Assembly: GCF_042657065.1 (NCBI RefSeq)
Contig: NZ_JBHSNF010000001.1
Coordinates: 1,178,001-1,242,000 of the forward strand
Reading direction: 5' to 3'
DNA length: 64,000 nucleotides
DNA from: Rhodanobacter ginsengisoli
GTDB lineage: Bacteria > Pseudomonadota > Gammaproteobacteria > Xanthomonadales > Rhodanobacteraceae
Each line of letters starts with the position of its first letter. Position 1 is the first letter of the stretch. Below are positions 26,182 through 35,537 of this stretch, one piece after another. The position numbers and the translations under genes are program-made. The notes under the pieces were generated by a model. It had not been told where the DNA came from. It ran no database searches and worked only from the letters and a program-made list of their open reading frames with translations.

Positions 26182-28386
26182 TCAGAACGCCACCGTGAGC
26201 GACAGCCGTGCCAGTCGCGGCGCACCCGGGAACAGGTAGCTGTCGCCGTAGGCACTGCCGGTGTCGCGCCAGTAGAAGTGGTTGAACACGTTGTCCACGT
26301 TGAGTCGCCAGGTCAGCGCATGGCCGTTCCACTGGCCGGTGTAGCGCAGGCCGGCGTCGAACACGTTGTACGCCGGCACCGACGTCGCGCCATCGGGCGT
26401 GGCCGGGTTGGCGCTGGCATGGCGCCAGCCGCCGAGCAGACCCAGCGCGGGCGCGAACGGCAGGCGGTAATCCAGATAGACGGCCGTGCGCAGGCGCGGC
26501 ACGTTGACGATCTGGTGGCCTTCGTACGACGGTGTACCGGTATCGCGGGCGCGCGCCTGGATCAGGTTGACGCTGGCGCTGAGGCGCAGGTCGGGGCTGA
26601 TCCGGCCGGCGGCGCTGAGCTCCAGTCCGGTGTGCACCTGCTGGCCGTGCTGCACGAAGGTGAAGCCCTCGGCCGTGCTGTCCGGCTGGGCGAACTGGTA
26701 GGGCTGGCGGATGCGGTACAGCGCGCCCTGCAGGCTCAGCGCATCGCTCCATTCGTACTTCACGCCGGTCTCGAGCTGGCGCGAATGCAGCGGGGCCAGG
26801 GTGGTGCCGCCGTTGGAAGTCCAGTACGGCGCCTGGGCACCCAGCGACAGGCTCTCGCTGTAGCTGGCATACACGGTCAGCGGTGCGGTCGGCTGCCACA
26901 GCACGGCGGCCTGCGGCAGCGCCTTGCTGAGCCGGGTGTCGCGCTGGAGCACGCCGCTGTCGTCGTAGCTGCGCTCGTGCAGGCGCACGAAGCGGCCGCC
27001 GGCGAGCACCTGCCAGTGCGCGCCCAGGTGCACCCGATCGAGCGCGAACAGCGAGTGCTGCCAGCTGGTCAGCGTGCGCGCGGACGGGCCGGGCTGGTTC
27101 GGCGAGGGCGCGAAGTAGGGCGGGTCGACCTGGTCGATGTTGCCGGTGCCGACGTAGTCGTACACATAGGGGCGCTGGTCCAGCGTGCGGCGGAACGCGC
27201 TGGCGCCCAGGCTCACCTCGTGGCTGATCGATCCGGTATCGAAGCTGCCCTTGAGCACGGCGCGCGCCTCGTCGTTCTGGCGGGTGTCGCCGGGGCTGCG
27301 GAAATCGTAGATGTCGTAGTCGCCATTGGGCGCGAAGAAGTAGCCCGGCGTGGCGCCGCTGGCGCAGTCGGGCGAGTAGAAACAGCCGTAGGCGAAGGCG
27401 ACGTTGTCGTTGATCCGGCTGCGGCTGTGCCCGGCCGAGAGCTGCGCGCTCCAGGCGTCGCTGAAGCGGTAGTTGAAGCGCGCCGTGCTGTTGCTGGCCG
27501 CGATGCCGACCGGCTGCTGCCACGGCTCGTAGCCGAGCAGGCGGGTACGGCTGGGATGGGGCGGAATCACCGTGCCGCCGAGCAGCTGGTAACCGGAAAC
27601 CGAACGCTGGCTGCTGGTCTGGTAGTCGGTGTCCAGCTGCAGCGTGGCGTTCGGGCCGATCTTCCAGTCGGCGGCCAGCGACAGGAAGCTGCGCCGGCCG
27701 TTGGTGTGCCGCACGTAGGAGTGCATGTCCTCGTGCGCCGCGTTCACGCGTACGCCGAAGCGGGGCGAGAGCCAGCCGCCGATGTCCAGCGCGGTGTAGC
27801 GCGAGCCGTGCGAGTCGGTGCCGACGGTGGCGCTGCGCACGTCGGCCGGGCGCTTGCTGACGTAGTTGACCAGCCCTCCGGGCGCGACCACGCCGGCCTC
27901 CAGGCCGCCCAGGCCCTTGAGGATTTCCACCCGCTGCTTGTCCTCCAGCGGCGTGAGCTGCTCGCCGGTGATGGTCATGTCGTTGAGCCGGTAGCCGGTG
28001 GCCAGGTCCAGCGCGAAGCCGCGGATCGCGATGTCCTGGTAGTAGCCGACCGGCGCGTAGTTGTCGCCCAGCGCGGCGTCGGAGCGGGCCAGTTCGCTCA
28101 GCGTGCGCGGCTGGCGATCGTCGATCTGGTCGCGGGTGATCACGCTGACCGCGGCGGGCGTGTCATGCAGCGGTGCATTGCCGAAGCTGCCGAAAGTGTC
28201 GATCTGCGAACTCTCGGCGCGATAGCCGTGGTCGCGATTGGCCTTGACGTGGATGGTGGCCAGCGGCGTGGCTTGCGGCTTGTCGGTGGCGCCATCGTCC
28301 GCGCGCACGGCGGCGGCCGGGGCGAGCGTCAGGGCCGAAAGCAGCGCAAGCAACAGGGGGGTGCGGGGCAGGGTCATCGTCATCAT
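26182..28386 (-). CDS. TonB-dependent receptor, predicted thiamine (precursor) importer
   Basis: A 734-residue outer-membrane receptor of the FhuA/FepA-like siderophore receptor class. It has a signal peptide (about 7-29), a TonB box region near LATIHVKANRDH, the plug (DTPAAVSVITRDQIDDRQ; GGLVNYVSKRP) and a barrel ending LSLTVAF. Barrel loops hold a Cys pair (YGCFYSPDCASG). Receptors of this class usually bring in iron chelates, but a TPP riboswitch directly upstream (28445-28536) and the pnuC-type gene 2 bp downstream indicate thiamine or its pyrimidine/thiazole precursor. Three nearby ATG codons (28386, 28383, 28377) could start it. Confidence 0.88.
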   Translation of the reverse strand: MMTMTLPRTPLLLALLSALTLAPAAAVRADDGATDKPQATPLATIHVKANRDHGYRAESSQIDTFGSFGNAPLHDTPAAVSVITRDQIDDRQPRTLSELARSDAALGDNYAPVGYYQDIAIRGFALDLATGYRLNDMTITGEQLTPLEDKQRVEILKGLGGLEAGVVAPGGLVNYVSKRPADVRSATVGTDSHGSRYTALDIGGWLSPRFGVRVNAAHEDMHSYVRHTNGRRSFLSLAADWKIGPNATLQLDTDYQTSSQRSVSGYQLLGGTVIPPHPSRTRLLGYEPWQQPVGIAASNSTARFNYRFSDAWSAQLSAGHSRSRINDNVAFAYGCFYSPDCASGATPGYFFAPNGDYDIYDFRSPGDTRQNDEARAVLKGSFDTGSISHEVSLGASAFRRTLDQRPYVYDYVGTGNIDQVDPPYFAPSPNQPGPSARTLTSWQHSLFALDRVHLGAHWQVLAGGRFVRLHERSYDDSGVLQRDTRLSKALPQAAVLWQPTAPLTVYASYSESLSLGAQAPYWTSNGGTTLAPLHSRQLETGVKYEWSDALSLQGALYRIRQPYQFAQPDSTAEGFTFVQHGQQVHTGLELSAAGRISPDLRLSASVNLIQARARDTGTPSYEGHQIVNVPRLRTAVYLDYRLPFAPALGLLGGWRHASANPATPDGATSVPAYNVFDAGLRYTGQWNGHALTWRLNVDNVFNHFYWRDTGSAYGDSYLFPGAPRLARLSLTVAF

Positions 28387-28444
28387 CGTCTTTGAGGGCC
28401 AAGGACGAAGCGACGGCGAACCACACGCCCGAATGGACGCGATG

Positions 28445-28536
28445 GTTCTGCAAGCTCCCTACGCCGGTGCTAGCCGGATCAGGTTCCAAGGGACTCTCTC
28501 AGCCCGGCAAACGCCGGGCACCCCCGCTTCAAGAAC
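28445..28536 (-). ncRNA. TPP riboswitch (THI element)
   Basis: Read on the minus strand, the element has all conserved parts: GGGGTGCC after the P1 arm, CTGAGA, CCCTTGGAACCTGATC, and CTAGCACCGGCGTAGGGA before the closing arm. Terminal GTTC/GAAC arms (28445-28448 and 28533-28536) close P1. It lies about 59 bases before the TonB receptor start and should lower expression of the receptor and the pnuC-type gene when thiamine pyrophosphate is plentiful. I see no clear intrinsic terminator after it, so control is probably at translation initiation. Confidence 0.93.
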
Positions 28537-28568
28537 GCCTATTGAACCACGAATTGTGCCGGTTGGGA

Positions 28569-29705
28569 TCAGGCGCTGGCACGAATGGCATCCAGCATGA
28601 TCTGTCCGGGCGGCGTCGCGAACCAGTGGGCGTGCCCGCGCAGGAAGGTGTTCCAGGCGACGTCGGCACTGTCCGGCGAGCGTGTGACGGCGTGGAAATA
28701 CTCCACCTCCGACAGCGCGAAATCCACATGGACCAGCGGCAGCAGGGCGGCCAGCAACTGGATGTCGTCGTCATCCAGCGGACGCACCTGGCGGTAGCCT
28801 TCGATCAGCGCACGGGCGATGTCCGGATGCGCCGCCGCCGTGCCGGTATCCAGCGCCAGCCACGCGATCGCGTTGCGCTCGATCGCGGTGGCCAGGTCGA
28901 ACAGCGCGCAGTTCGCGGCGGCAAGGCCGAAATCGAGTACCGACGCAATCCGCGCCTCCGCACCGCCATCGCTCCAGCACAGGTTGGAGACATGCCAGTC
29001 GCCGTGTGTCCACAGCGGGGCTTGCCGCACCAGGCCCGGTTGCATGGCGGCATGCCATGGCGCGAGCACCGCGAGCAATTCGGACGGCCAGTCGCGCTGG
29101 CGCAGATAGTCCGCCAGGCCCGGGCGCTGCGGCAGTTGCGCCTGCAGCGCGGCGATCGGATCGGCGGCGCTGATCAATTCGCTGCGCGCGACCAGGATAT
29201 GGGTATCGCGCTGGGCGGCGTGGTAACCCTGGGCCGCATCATGCAGGGTGGCCAGCATCGCGCCGGCGCGCCGTGCGTGCGTGCGATCGGGCAACGGTTC
29301 CCACGAGATCGCGTCGCGGTAGAGGTCGATGCCGGCGGCGCGTTCGTGCACTTCATAGACCCAGTCGCCGATGGCGACCGCGCTGCGGCCTTGCGCATCA
29401 TGCAGCACGGCGGGCAGCGGCAGGCCGTGGCTGCGCAAGTGGGCGATGAAGCGGTGTTCCTCGCCGAGCGTGGCGGCCGAACGTACGCTGTGGTGATGAC
29501 GCTTGACGAAGACGACGCCGGCGCGGGTGTCGACCAGCGCCGCAGCGGAGAGCGGGCGTGGACTGTGCCAGTCGATACGGATCGGCGTGCCCAGTCGCGG
29601 ATAACCGCGCAGCAGCTGCTCGACCTCGCCGGTGCCCAGCGCCGGCCAGTCCGGCGCGATGTCGTCACCGCACAGTCCGTGCACGCGATGGTCCGGATCG
29701 TTCAT
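28569..29705 (-). CDS. Aminoglycoside-phosphotransferase-fold kinase
   Basis: A 378-residue cytoplasmic small-molecule kinase of the APH/choline kinase fold. The catalytic Brenner motif reads THGDWHVSNLCW and the metal-binding motif VLDFGLA; the N-lobe has VFVKRHHH (ATP-binding Lys). The start at 29705 (MNDPDHRV) is set by the fold; the frame continues open to 29855 without family likeness. Its stop lies 33 bp before the TPP riboswitch, so it is not under that switch but is next to the thiamine uptake genes. ThiK, the bacterial thiamine kinase, belongs to this fold, so a thiamine kinase role is possible. Homoserine/choline or stress-kinase-like roles are not excluded. Confidence 0.72.
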   Translation of the reverse strand: MNDPDHRVHGLCGDDIAPDWPALGTGEVEQLLRGYPRLGTPIRIDWHSPRPLSAAALVDTRAGVVFVKRHHHSVRSAATLGEEHRFIAHLRSHGLPLPAVLHDAQGRSAVAIGDWVYEVHERAAGIDLYRDAISWEPLPDRTHARRAGAMLATLHDAAQGYHAAQRDTHILVARSELISAADPIAALQAQLPQRPGLADYLRQRDWPSELLAVLAPWHAAMQPGLVRQAPLWTHGDWHVSNLCWSDGGAEARIASVLDFGLAAANCALFDLATAIERNAIAWLALDTGTAAAHPDIARALIEGYRQVRPLDDDDIQLLAALLPLVHVDFALSEVEYFHAVTRSPDSADVAWNTFLRGHAHWFATPPGQIMLDAIRASA

Positions 29706-29845
29706 GGAGTGGCGTTCATGGCGGGTGCGGGAAGCTTCGCTGATGGCAGAGGCGGGATTATCCCCGAAAGGATGCCATCCCCGCTTTCGCGCCGACGCCG
29801 CATCGCGTTTAATGGCCCGTTCCGCCCAGGTGTGCCCGCTGTCCG

Positions 29846-30748
29846 ATGAGCGCAATGCTGCTGCTGTTTGTCTGCCTGATCCTGGGCGTCCTGGTGGCGC
29901 GCCTGGCGAAACCGCCCGCGGGCATCGTGCACGGCCTGAACTGGTGGGTGATCAACATCGCGCTGCCGGCGCTGGTGCTCGAGCTGATTCCGCGGCTCAA
30001 GTTCGATCCGCAACTGTGGTTTCCGGTGGCGGCGATGTGGCTCACCTTTGGCGGCGCCTGGCTGCTGTTCGGCCTGCTCGGTCCGCGCCTGGGCTGGTCG
30101 CGCCAGCGCACCGGCGCGCTGATCCTGGTCTGCGGCCTGGGCAATACCTCGTTCATGGGTTATCCGCTGATGCAGGCGCTGCATGGCCAGCCGGGGCTGG
30201 CGCTGGCGGTGGTGGCCGATCAGCTGGGCGCTTTCCCGATCCTCGCCTCGGCCGGCATCGTGGTGGCCTCGCTGTACGCCGGCCGCAAGCCGGAGCCGGC
30301 CATCATCCTGCGGCGCATCCTGACGTTCCCCGGCTTTCTTGCCCTGCTTGCCGGCATCGCGGTCGGCCTGTGCGGCGGCTGGCCGGCCTTGCTGGACGGC
30401 GTGTTCGCCCCGATCGGCGCCACGTTGACCCCACTGGCGCTGTTCTCGGTCGGCCTGCAGTTCAAGTTCCATCCGGGCCACCGGCAGCTGGGCGCGGCCA
30501 GTTGGGGGCTGGGATGGAAGCTGCTGCTGGCACCACTGGCGTGCTGGGCGATGGGGATGACCGCCGGTGTCGGTGGGCTGGTGCTCACCGTCGGGGTGTT
30601 GCAGGCGGCCATGGCGCCGATGGTGTCGGCGGCCATCCTGGCCGACGAATACGAGCTGGAACCGACCCTGGCCAATACCGTGCTGGGTGCCGGCATCGTG
30701 CTGTCGCTGATCACGATACCGCTGGGCAACCTGCTGCTCGGTGGCTGA
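29846..30748 (+). CDS. AEC family transporter (auxin efflux carrier fold)
   Basis: A 300-residue inner-membrane protein with about ten hydrophobic segments. The first half has the crossed-helix motif region NIALPALVLELIPRL and the GLGNTSFMGYPL segment; the second half contains FAPIGATLTPLALFSVGLQ. AEC transporters (e.g. MdcF, YwkB) carry organic acids or amino acids. The substrate is unknown. It is divergent from the kinase gene at 28569-29705, with 140 bp between the starts, and followed 79 bp later by a response regulator gene. Confidence 0.9.
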   Translation: MSAMLLLFVCLILGVLVARLAKPPAGIVHGLNWWVINIALPALVLELIPRLKFDPQLWFPVAAMWLTFGGAWLLFGLLGPRLGWSRQRTGALILVCGLGNTSFMGYPLMQALHGQPGLALAVVADQLGAFPILASAGIVVASLYAGRKPEPAIILRRILTFPGFLALLAGIAVGLCGGWPALLDGVFAPIGATLTPLALFSVGLQFKFHPGHRQLGAASWGLGWKLLLAPLACWAMGMTAGVGGLVLTVGVLQAAMAPMVSAAILADEYELEPTLANTVLGAGIVLSLITIPLGNLLLGG

Positions 30749-30827
30749 GGCGGAGGGACCCGCTTGCGTCAAACCCTCGCTGCGTCGAGACTGGAGACCG
30801 GATTCTCATGGGCGGGGGGCTCATGTC

Positions 30828-31418
30828 ATGGCAGGTTTCGAACTGATCCGGCGATTCTTCGGCGGTGATCATGGCGAGCGCCGCGCGGCGCCCCGCAGCG
30901 GCGTGCCCAAGGGCGTGCATGTGATGGTGGTGGACGATTCGGCGACGATCCGTGCGGTGCTGGGCAAGATGCTGGCCCAGGACGGCCACGTGGTGCTCAA
31001 GGCCGGGGACGGAGAATCCGCCATCGCTATGGCTCGCAAGGAGCTCCCGGACCTGATCTTCCTGGACATCGTGATGCCGGGCATGAACGGTTTTGCGGTG
31101 CTGCGCGCCTTGCGCCGCGAGTCGCGGACCCACGACATCCCGATCGTGATGATCAGCGGCAACCTGCAGGCGACCGAGCAGTTCTATGTGCAGCGCTTCG
31201 GCGCCGACGACTTCATGAAGAAGCCGTTCGGCCGGGGCGAGGTGTTCGCACGCATCCAGCACCTGACCCAGACCGGCCGCCTTGTGGTGCGTGAGCGCGA
31301 GCCCGGGGAGTCGCTGCCGGCGCCGTCCGAACACAGCGAGGCCGAGCATGCGGCGATTCCGGATATCGCCATGCCCGATCCGCAGGATATGCTGCCGCCG
31401 ACGGACGGCCAGCCCTGA
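30828..31418 (+). CDS. Single-domain response regulator with N- and C-terminal extensions (paralogue 1)
   Basis: A 196-residue protein with a PilH-like receiver domain (about 30-150). Features are VVDDSATIR, phosphoacceptor Asp80 in IFLDIVMPGMNG, MISGN with Ser/Thr switch residue, and Lys in FMKKPF. An N-terminal amphipathic segment (FELIRRFFGG) precedes it and an acidic/proline tail containing IPDIAMPDPQDMLPP follows. No DNA-binding domain is present, so it must act by protein contact, perhaps in chemotaxis or twitching control. A close paralogue with the same tail lies 0.8 kb downstream (32267-32887). The start at 30828 is set by alignment with that paralogue. Confidence 0.85.
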   Translation: MAGFELIRRFFGGDHGERRAAPRSGVPKGVHVMVVDDSATIRAVLGKMLAQDGHVVLKAGDGESAIAMARKELPDLIFLDIVMPGMNGFAVLRALRRESRTHDIPIVMISGNLQATEQFYVQRFGADDFMKKPFGRGEVFARIQHLTQTGRLVVREREPGESLPAPSEHSEAEHAAIPDIAMPDPQDMLPPTDGQP

Positions 31419-31431
31419 ATGGGCAACTCTT

Positions 31432-31710
31432 TCAGGGCGATCCGGCCTTGATCCGCGCGATCATGGCATCGACGGCCTGCTTGGCTTCCTTCAGGCCGCT
31501 GCCGTCACGCCGGCGATAGAGCTTGATCGCATCGATCTGCCGCCCGGCCCGGATCTCGGCCTCGATCTCGGCGTCGCTGATCGCCTCATTCGGTTTCCAG
31601 GCCCTGCGTGACCGGCGCGTCGAAGCCATCCTCGCGCCGAACCGACCGAGCAGATAGCCGGCAACGAACAGAAGCAGTCCGATCAGAATGCTGGTCACGT
31701 CCTGGCGCAT
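31432..31710 (-). CDS. Membrane-anchored ribosomal L7/L12 C-terminal-domain-like protein
   Basis: A 92-residue protein with one N-terminal membrane span (about 7-23, TSILIGLLLFVAGYLLG), a basic linker, then a domain starting ISDAEIEAEIRAGRQIDAIK and ending GLKEAKQAVDAMIARIKAG. The GLKEAKQAVD helix is the signature of the L7/L12 C-terminal domain, which normally recruits GTPase factors on the ribosome. Stand-alone membrane-tethered copies occur in some bacteria without known function. It is convergent with the response regulator gene (13 bp gap) and divergent from the Hsp15 gene (35 bp). Confidence 0.75.
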   Translation of the reverse strand: MRQDVTSILIGLLLFVAGYLLGRFGARMASTRRSRRAWKPNEAISDAEIEAEIRAGRQIDAIKLYRRRDGSGLKEAKQAVDAMIARIKAGSP

Positions 31711-31745
31711 CGCTTGATTCCCTATCCGCTGGCGGGGAAGCGATA

Positions 31746-32153
31746 ATGCCAGCGATGAACGATCTTCGCGAACCAGCGGAAGTGCGTGCGGATGTATGGC
31801 TGTGGGCTGCCCGTTTCTTCAAGACCCGCAGTCTGGCCAAACAGGCCATCGAGGGTGGGCGGGTCGAGCTCAACGACGCCGGCTGCAAGCCCGCCAGGAT
31901 GTTGCGCGTGGGCGATCGCCTGACGATCGGCCGCGCCGGGGAGCGGCTGGAGGTGCATGTGCTGGGCCTGTCCGGGAAACGTGGCCCGGCCAGCGAGGCA
32001 CAGCAGCTGTATCGCGAAACCGACGCCAGCCGGGTCGCACGGGAGACGCTGCGGGAAGAGCGCCGGCTGACCGGTGCGGCGTTCGATCATCCGCTCAAGC
32101 GCCCCGACAAGCAGGCGAGGCGTCAGTTGCGTCAGATCAAGGACTTGCGATGA
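31746..32153 (+). CDS. hslR: Heat-shock RNA-binding protein Hsp15 (S4 domain)
   Basis: A 135-residue RNA-binding protein. The S4 domain at about residues 12-75 has ADVWLWAARFFKTRSLAKQA and GGRVELNDAGCKPARMLRVGD. A basic C-terminal helix (KRPDKQARRQLRQIK) follows. Hsp15 binds stalled 50S subunits carrying nascent peptidyl-tRNA after heat shock and helps recycle them. The length equals the E. coli protein (about 133). The start at 31746 has GGGGAAG upstream; a second ATG three codons on (31755) is equally possible. It sits between two paralogous response regulators, with no sign of an operon link. Confidence 0.9.
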   Translation: MPAMNDLREPAEVRADVWLWAARFFKTRSLAKQAIEGGRVELNDAGCKPARMLRVGDRLTIGRAGERLEVHVLGLSGKRGPASEAQQLYRETDASRVARETLREERRLTGAAFDHPLKRPDKQARRQLRQIKDLR

Positions 32154-32266
32154 AAAGCTCACGTTGAGCAGTACGTCGCATATTCCCGCGGCGATCTGGG
32201 TGAGCATGCATGCAAATCCATCGGGAGTACGCCCGCTGCGCACTCCCCCGAGACCAGGGGACTTGC

Positions 32267-32887
32267 ATGGACGGGCTCACACGAATGACCAGTATCGGTT
32301 TCATCAAGCGACTGCTCGGCAACACCGCCGCCAAAGAGCAGTACGTGCAGACAACTCTCGGTGCACGCGTGCTGGTGGTCGACGACTCGCCGACCATCTG
32401 CGCCGTGCTCGGCAAGATGCTGGGCAAGGACGGCTACCGCGTGCTGAAGGCGGTCGATGGCGCGAGTGCCATCGAGCTGGCGCGCCGCGAGCAGCCCGCG
32501 CTGATTTTTCTGGATGTGGTGATGCCCGGCATGAACGGCTTCACCGTGTTGCGCAAGCTGCGTCACGACCCGCTGACCTGCCACATCCCGATCGTGATGA
32601 TCAGCGGCAACCAGCAGGCGACCGAGCAGTTCTACCTGCAGCGTTACGGCGCCGACGATTTCATGAAGAAGCCGTTCGACCGGGATGACGTGTGCCGGCG
32701 CATTGGCGTACTGGTGGCTGCGGGCCGGCTGCCGCCGCGGCACCATGCCGATCCGGTGGACGCCGTGGCACCGGAGCTGGCCGGCGAAGTACTCGATGCG
32801 ATTCCCGACGTGGCCATGCCCGATCCCGAGCACCAGTTGCCCGAGGGTGTGTATCAGGAGTTGCAGCGCCCCCGCCTGATCGCCTGA
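32267..32887 (+). CDS. Single-domain response regulator with N- and C-terminal extensions (paralogue 2)
   Basis: A 206-residue paralogue of the protein at 30828-31418. An N-terminal segment (GFIKRLLGN) precedes a receiver domain with VVDDSPTIC, Asp83 in IFLDVVMPGMNG, MISGN and FMKKPF. The tail again carries IPDVAMPDPEHQLPE. The near-identical receiver cores and the shared AMPDP tail point to a gene duplication, with the L7/L12-like and Hsp15 genes now between the copies. No output domain is present. The ATG at 32267 follows AGGGGA at good spacing; 32285 (MTSIGFIK), which aligns with the paralogue's start, is the alternative. A strong terminator follows. Confidence 0.85.
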   Translation: MDGLTRMTSIGFIKRLLGNTAAKEQYVQTTLGARVLVVDDSPTICAVLGKMLGKDGYRVLKAVDGASAIELARREQPALIFLDVVMPGMNGFTVLRKLRHDPLTCHIPIVMISGNQQATEQFYLQRYGADDFMKKPFDRDDVCRRIGVLVAAGRLPPRHHADPVDAVAPELAGEVLDAIPDVAMPDPEHQLPEGVYQELQRPRLIA

Positions 32888-32906
32888 CCGCCGAGCGCGG
32901 AAGAAT

Positions 32907-32945
32907 CGACGGCGCGGATGGATGCATCCGCGCCGTCGTCGTTTA
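32907..32945. terminator. Intrinsic terminator shared by response regulator and katG
   Basis: A perfect 13-bp stem (32907-32919 with 32926-32938), 6-base loop GGATGC, followed on the plus strand by TCGTTT. It starts 20 bp after the response regulator stop and lies 45 bp past the katG stop on the other strand, so it probably ends both transcripts. Confidence 0.75.
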
Positions 32946-32982
32946 TCTGGATGGACCGGAAATCAAGGGCCCATCCGCGGGA

Positions 32983-35151
<2,169 letters not shown>

Positions 35152-35376
35152 GTTTCTCTCTCCCTCTGACCTTGTGATACGAGCGGCCCGGTCGGTTCCT
35201 GTGCCGGTGCGCCTGAAGTTGAATGGATTTCCGCCCGCTGCACCGGACGCAAGTCACCCTGGACGGGTACGAGGCGTGCCTCGACGTACAGGCGGCCTCG
35301 GCATCGAGAACGGCGAACTGCGCAAGCAGGTGCGCGACGGGGCTGGCGGCGGCTGGCCCGCGGTCGCGTCATCACC

Positions 35377-35442
35377 ACATTAGCCCCGGCATCTCCATGG
35401 GGGAATTCGTTTGTTCCGATTCGACCGATAGCTTCAGACTAT
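35377..35442 (-). promoter_or_regulatory. Candidate OxyR site and promoter for katG
   Basis: On the minus strand ATAG-N7-CTAT occurs perfectly at 35428-35442, the half of the OxyR consensus that one dimer contacts. At the correct 7-bp spacing two weaker quarter-sites follow (ATCG and CGAA). A possible -10 TAATGT (complement of 35377-35382) lies downstream, with a poor -35 17 bp before it, as expected for an activator-dependent promoter. The 5' leader would be about 220 bases. The rest of the katG-mutS gap (35152-35537) shows nothing else I can name. Confidence 0.5.
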
Positions 35443-35537
35443 GCTGCGTGCGCAAATGTCGCCTGGACGTTTGTGCGGGGTTTCGGACGATGCCGGCGTG
35501 TTCCTTGCCGGCGCGATGCAGCGCCAGCAAGGCGGGA

